Of a DNA stretch of 64,000 bases, positions 58,816-64,000 are shown piece after piece. Below the pieces are notes generated by a model. That model searched no databases, was not told the origin of the DNA, and worked only from the letters and a program-made list of their open reading frames with translations. Within the stretch, counting starts at the first letter, position 1; the number at the start of each line of letters is the position of its first letter. Source of the stretch: Flavobacteriales bacterium BRH_c54 (GTDB lineage Bacteria; Bacteroidota; Bacteroidia; Flavobacteriales_E; Vicingaceae); assembly GCA_000961845.1 (NCBI GenBank), contig LADZ01000009.1, positions 1 to 64,000 on the forward strand, in the 5' to 3' direction. Made by a program: the position numbers and the translations under genes.

Positions 58816-60192
58816 ATGAAAAAAATATATGCTTTATTGTTAGTTATAGTAATGCCTTTTTTACTTAAAGCACAAGGTGATTCTTTGTTTATTCGTTCTA
58901 TCTATGATGTGGCTTTAGAAAAAGGTCATGCCTATAAAAATTTAGAAGTGCTTTGTAAGCAGGTGGGAGCAAGAATTACCGGTTCTGCGGAAGCTCAAAA
59001 AGCAGTTGAGTGGGGGTACAACTTACTTTCTTCTTATGGTTTTGATACAGTTTATTTACAAGAAATTAATGCTCCTTATTGGAAAAGAGGCACTAAGGAA
59101 GCTGGGTGGATTTCAACTGCCAATAATGAATTTCATAAATTGAATTTATTGGCTTTAGGAGGTTCAATTGCTACTAACGGTTTACTTAAAGCAGATATAG
59201 TAGAAGTAGCAGATTATGAAGCGTTGAAAACTATAGATAAATCGGCAGTAAAGGGAAAAGTTGTATTTATCAATCAGGCATTCGACCAAAAGCTTATCAA
59301 TACCTTTAGTGCTTATGGCTATTGCTATCCCATACGCGCATTTGGAGCTGTTGAAGCTAGTAAATTAGGTGCAAAAGCGGTTATTATTAGGTCGTTGGCA
59401 ACACCAACCGATAATCATCCGCATACAGGTTCGTTGGTTTATGATGATAAAACTCCTAAAATTCCTGCAGCAGCTATTAGTACTGCCGATGCAGATTTAC
59501 TTTCTGCTTGGTTAAAGCAAGGAAATGTTGCTATTGCTTTAGAAATGGATTGTAAAACTTTACTAAATGTAACAACTTACAACGTTATTGCCGAAATGAA
59601 AGGGAAAGATGACCAAATTATCACTTTTGGTGGACACCTTGATTCTTGGGATGTTGGTGAAGGAGCTCATGATGATGGAGCAGGAATTATTCATTCCATT
59701 GAAGCGTTGAGAATTTTAAAAACCTTGAATTATCAGCCTCAACATACCTTGCGTTGTGTGTTATTTATGAATGAAGAAAATGGCAATTTTGGTGGGAAAA
59801 GCTATGCAAAACTCGCAAAGCAACATAAAGAAAAACACCTTGCCGCTATAGAAAGCGATAGAGGTGGTTTTTTACCTTTAGGATATGATGTGTTAGGCTC
59901 TGATGAGCACCTCGACTTTGTGAAATCTTTCGACAAGTTACTATTCAATTATGATTTAACAAAAATAAAGAAAGGCTATAGTGGTGTTGATATTATGCCT
60001 TTAAGAGAAGAATATCCGGATATGCTACAAATAGGTATTGCCATTAATTCTCAATTGTATTTTAACTATCACCATGCTGAAACAGATGTGTTTGAAGCAG
60101 TAAACAAAAGAGAATTGGAAATGGGGGCAGGAGCTATGGCAACTATTGTTTATTTGTTAGATAAGTATTTAGAAGCAGGCGTTAAGCATTAA
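58816..60192 (+). CDS. M28 family zinc peptidase
   Basis: 458-residue exported peptidase with signal peptide MKKIYALLLVIVMPFLLKAQ. A PA-type inserted domain (about 120-250) precedes the M28 core (about 255-450) with two-zinc ligands: His in GGHLDSWDVG, Asp in AHDDGAG, Glu in NEENGNFGG, Asp in IESDRGG, and His in NYHHAETD; all present. Likely an aminopeptidase or glutamate carboxypeptidase-like enzyme in the periplasm or secreted. Its last 11 bases overlap the convergent VOC gene. The 186-base gap upstream holds no feature I can name. Confidence 0.93.
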   Translation: MKKIYALLLVIVMPFLLKAQGDSLFIRSIYDVALEKGHAYKNLEVLCKQVGARITGSAEAQKAVEWGYNLLSSYGFDTVYLQEINAPYWKRGTKEAGWISTANNEFHKLNLLALGGSIATNGLLKADIVEVADYEALKTIDKSAVKGKVVFINQAFDQKLINTFSAYGYCYPIRAFGAVEASKLGAKAVIIRSLATPTDNHPHTGSLVYDDKTPKIPAAAISTADADLLSAWLKQGNVAIALEMDCKTLLNVTTYNVIAEMKGKDDQIITFGGHLDSWDVGEGAHDDGAGIIHSIEALRILKTLNYQPQHTLRCVLFMNEENGNFGGKSYAKLAKQHKEKHLAAIESDRGGFLPLGYDVLGSDEHLDFVKSFDKLLFNYDLTKIKKGYSGVDIMPLREEYPDMLQIGIAINSQLYFNYHHAETDVFEAVNKRELEMGAGAMATIVYLLDKYLEAGVKH

Positions 60193-60673
60193 TTTCTTTA
60201 AGTAAGTCATCCAAATTAAGTGGATGGGTAAACATTTCTAAAGAGCCATCAGCTTTAGTTGGCCAAAGTTCCTGAGGTCTATCCCAATATAATTCAACAC
60301 CATTTCCATCTGGATCATCAAGATACAATGCTTCTGATACTCCATGGTCACTTGCACCTGTAAGTGGATAGCTTGCTTGGCGTAATCGATTGTAGATAAA
60401 TGCAAGATCTTTCCTTGTTGGATATAGTATTGCGGTGTGATATAAACCAACACCTTCTTTACTAGCAGGAGCTGCACCTTTGCTGTGCCATGTATTTAAT
60501 CCTATATGATGATGATATCCACCGGCAGAAATAAATGCTGCCTGACTTCCATATAACATGGTCACTTCAAAACCTAATAAGTCTCGATAAAATTCAAGTG
60601 AACGATTAAGATCGGCTACTTTGAGGTGAACATGTCCAATACGTGTTTGGGCTGGTATTTTATATGTTTCCAT
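60182..60673 (-). CDS. VOC (glyoxalase/dioxygenase-like) family protein
   Basis: 163 residues with one full VOC module: HVHLKVADLNRSLEFYRDLL (about 14-33), HHHIGLNTW, YHTAILYPTRKDL (about 78-90), and the metal Glu in YLDDPDGNGVELYWDRP (about 117-133). The pattern is that of catechol-2,3-dioxygenase-like members, but no degradation genes are near, so the substrate is open. Starts 11 bases after the mutS stop. Confidence 0.88.
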   Translation of the reverse strand: METYKIPAQTRIGHVHLKVADLNRSLEFYRDLLGFEVTMLYGSQAAFISAGGYHHHIGLNTWHSKGAAPASKEGVGLYHTAILYPTRKDLAFIYNRLRQASYPLTGASDHGVSEALYLDDPDGNGVELYWDRPQELWPTKADGSLEMFTHPLNLDDLLKEINA

Positions 60674-60684
60674 GATAGTATTTT

Positions 60685-63315
60685 TTATTTCCCTCCAACC
60701 ATTTTTTTAATCTCGTTGAGTTTCATTAATGCTTCAACGGGCGTAAGGGTATTAATATCAATAGTAATTAGTTCTTCTCTAATTTGTTCTAAAACAGGGT
60801 CGTCTAGTTGGAAGAAACTTAATTGCATGTCTTCAACCGTTGGTTTAGCACTTACTTTTTTATTTTTATTACTGCTTACATGCGAGTTTTCTAATTGTTT
60901 CAGGATGTCGTTAGCTCTATCCAACATAATTTTGGGCATACCTGCCATTTTTGCAACATGAATACCAAAGCTGTGGTTGCTTCCTCCTTGCACTAATTTT
61001 CTTAAAAAATGAATTTTATTATTAATTTCTTTAACAGAAACATTAAAGTTTTTAATTCGCTTAAAGCTGTTGGTCATATCATTTAACTCATGATAATGCG
61101 TAGCAAAAAGTGTTTTCGCTTTAAAAGTAGGATGTTCGTGTAAATATTCAGCTATGCTCCAAGCTATGGAAATACCATCGTAGGTACTTGTTCCTCTGCC
61201 AATTTCATCCAACAAAATTAAACTTTTCCCTGAAAGGTTATTTAAAATGCTGGCCGTTTCATTCATTTCTACCATGAAAGTAGATTCTCCTTGAGAAATG
61301 TTATCTGAAGCTCCAACTCGGGTAAAAATTTTATCAACTACACCAATAATAGCATGTTTGGCAGGAACATAAGAACCAATTTGAGCCAACAGTGTAATTA
61401 AAGCAGTTTGCCTTAATAATGCCGATTTTCCCGACATATTTGGTCCGGTAATCATTATAATTTGTTGCTGACTATCATCTAAATAAATATCGTTAGCAAC
61501 ATACTCTTCGCCAATAGGCAATTGTTGTTCTATAACCGGATGTCTCCCCGATTTAATATCAATAATTTTGGTGTCGTTAACTTCTGGTCGGGTATAATTA
61601 TGTTCTTTAGCAATAGTTGCAAAGGACAATAAACAATCGAGTTGTGCAATTAAAACAGCATTTAACTGAATAGGCGTAATGTAGTCTGCTAGCTCTAACA
61701 CTAAATCGTTAAACAATTGTGTTTCGAGTACCAAAATTTTCTCATCAGCACCTAAAATTTTACTTTCATACTCTTTAAGCTCTTCAGTAATGTAGCGCTC
61801 TGCCTGAGTAAGTGTTTGTTTTCTGTGCCAAGTTGGAGGCACTTTGTCTTTATGTGTATTTCTTACTTCAATGTAATATCCGAAAACATTATTAAACGCA
61901 ATTTTTAAACTTGGAATACCAGTAAGTTCACTTTCTCTTTCTTGAATTTCTATCAAGGCATCTTTTCCGGAATGTAATATTTTTCGGAGTTCATCTAATT
62001 CTTTAGCAACATTATTTTTAATTACATTTCCTTTGGCAATAGCTACGGGAGGGTCGTCAAAAATGGTAGTTTCTATTTTGTCTTTTAAAATAGTACATGG
62101 ATTCAGTTGTTCTCCAATCTTTTTTAAGGCAGCATTATCAATAGACAAGCAAGCAGATTTTATGGGCTCTATTGCCAACAAAGCTCGTTTTAGCTGCATC
62201 ACTTCTCTTGGGTTAATTCTTCCTGTGGCTACTTTTGAAACGAGTCTTTCTAAATCGCCAATTTCGTGTATGGCTGTTCTGATGGCTGTAGTAAAATTTG
62301 TTAGATTAACAAAAGTATTTACTATTTCTAAACGAGCATTAATTGGAGCCACATCCTTTAACGGTAGGGTAACCCAACGTTTCATTAAACGAGAACCCAT
62401 TGGAGAAATAGTGCAATCGATAATGTCTATAAGTGTTTTGGCATTTTCGTTGGGAGAGTAGATTAACTCTAAGTTTCTAACGGTAAATTTATCGAGCCAA
62501 ACATATTTATCTTCTTCAATCCTTGATAAAGCAGTAATGTGCTTCACTTTTTCGTGTTGCGTTTCTGAGAGATAGTGCAAGGCAACTCCGGCAGCGACAA
62601 TGGCATTGGAAAAATCTTCAACACCAAAACCTTTTAGCGATTTGGTTTGAAAATGATTTTGGAGAGTTTCCCTACCAAAATCTTCTGTAAACACCCATTC
62701 ATCAACAGCATAAGTGTAAAATTGGTTGCCAAAAAGTTCATGAAACTGTTTTTTGTTGTTGCGTTTAAAAAGCACTTCAGAAGGTTTAAAACCATGTAAA
62801 AGCTTATCGATATATTCTATACTTCCTTCGGCAGCTAAGAACTCTCCGGTAGAAATATCTAAAAAAGCAACTCCGGCACCTTTTTTTGTTAGTGAAACCG
62901 CAGCTAAAAAATTATTGGATTTATGATCTAAAATCTGGTCGTTAAAGGTTACTCCCGGAGTTACTAATTCAGTAACGCCTCTTTTAACTATCTTTTTTTC
63001 TTTGCTTGGAGCTTCTAATTGGTCGCAAATAGCAACACGCAATCCGGAACGAACCAATTTAGGCAAATAAGTGTTTAAGGAATGGTGTGGAAAACCAGCC
63101 AATTCTAATTTAGAAGAACCGTTGTTTCTGGCAGTTAGTACAATGCCTAAAATATTGGCGGCTTTAATAGCATCTTCACCAAAAGTTTCGTAAAAATCTC
63201 CTACTCTAAAAAGCAATAAAGCATCAGGGTACTTCGCTTTGATGGCATTGTATTGCTTCATCAAAGGAGTGATTGGTTTTTCTTCTTTTTTATCTTTTTT
63301 CAAGGCGGCTTGCAT
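60685..63315 (-). CDS. mutS: DNA mismatch repair protein MutS
   Basis: Mismatch-recognition ATPase. From the ATG at 63315 it has 876 residues: mismatch-binding domain with the Phe-x-Glu motif in [10 protein letters not shown], connector, levers and clamp, and ATPase with Walker [28 protein letters not shown], and a helix-turn-helix end. A GTG 18 bases further upstream was rejected: it lies one base after an exact -7 box (63335-63342), so it should precede the transcript start. Neighbours do not include mutL. Confidence 0.95.
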   Translation of the reverse strand: MQAALKKDKKEEKPITPLMKQYNAIKAKYPDALLLFRVGDFYETFGEDAIKAANILGIVLTARNNGSSKLELAGFPHHSLNTYLPKLVRSGLRVAICDQLEAPSKEKKIVKRGVTELVTPGVTFNDQILDHKSNNFLAAVSLTKKGAGVAFLDISTGEFLAAEGSIEYIDKLLHGFKPSEVLFKRNNKKQFHELFGNQFYTYAVDEWVFTEDFGRETLQNHFQTKSLKGFGVEDFSNAIVAAGVALHYLSETQHEKVKHITALSRIEEDKYVWLDKFTVRNLELIYSPNENAKTLIDIIDCTISPMGSRLMKRWVTLPLKDVAPINARLEIVNTFVNLTNFTTAIRTAIHEIGDLERLVSKVATGRINPREVMQLKRALLAIEPIKSACLSIDNAALKKIGEQLNPCTILKDKIETTIFDDPPVAIAKGNVIKNNVAKELDELRKILHSGKDALIEIQERESELTGIPSLKIAFNNVFGYYIEVRNTHKDKVPPTWHRKQTLTQAERYITEELKEYESKILGADEKILVLETQLFNDLVLELADYITPIQLNAVLIAQLDCLLSFATIAKEHNYTRPEVNDTKIIDIKSGRHPVIEQQLPIGEEYVANDIYLDDSQQQIIMITGPNMSGKSALLRQTALITLLAQIGSYVPAKHAIIGVVDKIFTRVGASDNISQGESTFMVEMNETASILNNLSGKSLILLDEIGRGTSTYDGISIAWSIAEYLHEHPTFKAKTLFATHYHELNDMTNSFKRIKNFNVSVKEINNKIHFLRKLVQGGSNHSFGIHVAKMAGMPKIMLDRANDILKQLENSHVSSNKNKKVSAKPTVEDMQLSFFQLDDPVLEQIREELITIDINTLTPVEALMKLNEIKKMVGGK

Positions 63316-63334
63316 CTGTGTTTTAAAACTCACA

Positions 63335-63342
63335 CAAACTTA
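63335..63342 (-). promoter_or_regulatory. -7 promoter box (TAAGTTTG) of mutS
   Basis: Exact TAnnTTTG on the minus strand, 19 bases before the ATG at 63315. It decides between the two possible mutS starts. Confidence 0.55.
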
Positions 63343-63422
63343 AGTCATTGTCCTAAATTTTTGAAAAAATACCTATACCAACTAATGAATAGTTATTAAC
63401 AGTAACAACAAACTTTAGTAAT

Positions 63423-63818
63423 TTAATACCTAGCTTTTAAGTTAACAATAATCTCGTTAAAAAACTGATTAAGTGGTTTTTCGAGCATCATTTTCATAAA
63501 AGGGTTAATGTTAGCTTCGAAAACAAAAGAGGTGTTGGTTTTATTGTCCTCAATTTTTTCAAGATAAAAATTTAAGGTGAACTTGAATGGAGCTTTAAAA
63601 GAATCTAAATAAATTAAAGAGTTAGGAGTAGTAGCTACTTTTTTTAATCCAACTTCTGCCAACCCTTTAATTTTAAAAGAACAACTATCGGAAGTAGCGC
63701 TCCAATTTTCAATTTTTTCTGCGGGTAAGAAGTCTTTAAGATTATTTAGGTCAGATAAAAGGTTGAACAAGATTTCGTCACTAGTATTGATAAGTTCTGC
63801 TTTTGGAGCAATTTTCAT
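63423..63818 (-). CDS. SRPBCC-like small protein next to pyrE
   Basis: 131 residues with a START/SRPBCC-like pattern: short opening strand (MKIAPKAELINTSDEILFNL), helix with SDLNNLKDFLP, beta-rich middle (CSFKIKGLAEVGLKKVA), and a C-terminal helix (KPLNQFFNEIIVNLKARY). These bind hydrophobic ligands in known members. It lies immediately downstream of pyrE in the same direction, an order I know from other Flavobacteriales. No ligand known. Confidence 0.78.
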   Translation of the reverse strand: MKIAPKAELINTSDEILFNLLSDLNNLKDFLPAEKIENWSATSDSCSFKIKGLAEVGLKKVATTPNSLIYLDSFKAPFKFTLNFYLEKIEDNKTNTSFVFEANINPFMKMMLEKPLNQFFNEIIVNLKARY

Positions 63819-63863
63819 GAGTCTATTTTTAGTTAAATGAGTTAACTTAGAGTAGGTTTTTAT

Positions 63864-63998
63864 TTATTTCACATCCCATGTTTTAGGGTTTTCTCTCCAC
63901 TGATTAAGAGAATTAACATCTTTTTCTGAAATATAATTTGTTTTTACGGCAGTATCTAATAATACATTGTAGTTACTTAGGGTGTATAATTTACACTT
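63864..63998 (-). CDS. pyrE: Orotate phosphoribosyltransferase, 3' end only
   Basis: Minus-strand frame open from the window edge to TAA at 63864-63866, giving about 44 residues: LYTLSNYNVLLDTAVKTNYI, then SEKDVNSLNQWRENPKTW and DVK. The NYISE ... WRENP-W ending is typical of PyrE from Flavobacteriia. The rest of the gene lies outside the window. Confidence 0.8.
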   Translation of the reverse strand, partial: KCKLYTLSNYNVLLDTAVKTNYISEKDVNSLNQWRENPKTWDVK

Positions 63999-64000
63999 AT

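Noticed and set aside
62033-62461. 142-residue ORF antisense to mutS
   Set aside because: It mirrors a strongly conserved mutS region and its residue content is typical of a reverse-frame shadow.
1-64000. tRNA, rRNA, IS element or prophage
   Set aside because: I found no cloverleaf, rRNA segment, transposase, integrase or phage structural gene on either strand, within the limits of reading by eye.

Overview
The window is a stretch of an AT-rich chromosome from a member of the Bacteroidota, most likely a Flavobacteriales bacterium. Evidence: type IX secretion system (T9SS) sorting domains of type A and type B, a PorP/SprF family protein, DUF4834 and DUF6702 proteins, split ABC/RND-adaptor/TolC pumps, promoters of the TTG...TAnnTTTG type, and almost no Shine-Dalgarno sequences. 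I see no rRNA, tRNA, CRISPR array, insertion sequence, prophage or defence island. Most of it is ordinary core genome; the interest lies in fusions, small regulatory palindromes, unusual starts and a family of 7-base-phased repeats.

Layout. 1-6.3 kb: 3' part of a T9SS-secreted beta-propeller protein, ispE, accA, and a large T9SS type B surface protein. 6.4-9.5 kb: ettA, a cold-shock protein, an FNR-like regulator with a likely Fe-S cysteine set, DUF493. 9.6-15.3 kb (minus): a five-gene efflux operon (ATPase, two MacB-type permeases, periplasmic adaptor, TolC). 15.8-17.5 kb: a DEAD-box RNA helicase with a long leader. 17.6-19.4 kb: T9SS cargo plus PorP/SprF pair. 19.5-23.5 kb: acyltransferase, FAD protein, an unknown zinc-ribbon protein, an SRPBCC-GyrI protein. 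23.6-28.8 kb (minus): serC, serA-like gene, DUF1015, yggS, DUF1697, tag, in one tight row. 28.9-30.8 kb: polysaccharide deacetylase and FemAB/GNAT-type transferase.

31.0-36.3 kb: pyruvate dehydrogenase E1 beta, a membrane pyrophosphatase fused to a C-terminal YceI domain, and a strongly expressed outer-membrane protein. 36.5-44.7 kb: mltG, a BatE-like TPR-SH3 protein, a MoeB/ThiF-rhodanese protein, moaE, recR, a family 2 glycosyltransferase, anmK, acyl-CoA dehydrogenase. 44.8-50.7 kb (minus): a lipoprotein-Pmp3 fusion, DUF4834, a short carB, rpmH, a TRIC-type channel, an M23 peptidase. 50.9-57.5 kb: alaS, DUF6702, M1 peptidase, YigZ, a 56-residue membrane protein. 57.6-64 kb: meaB, M28 peptidase, VOC protein, mutS, SRPBCC protein, and the 3' end of pyrE.

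How it works together: several clusters are functional units (serine synthesis, efflux, T9SS cargo/PorP, surface polysaccharide, PPi-driven cation pumping). The best candidates for something undescribed are the pyrophosphatase-YceI fusion, the DUF1015 gene in the serine operon, the heptad-phased repeats (one copy lies in-frame in yggS), and the FNR-like regulator with a box-like palindrome in its own promoter.
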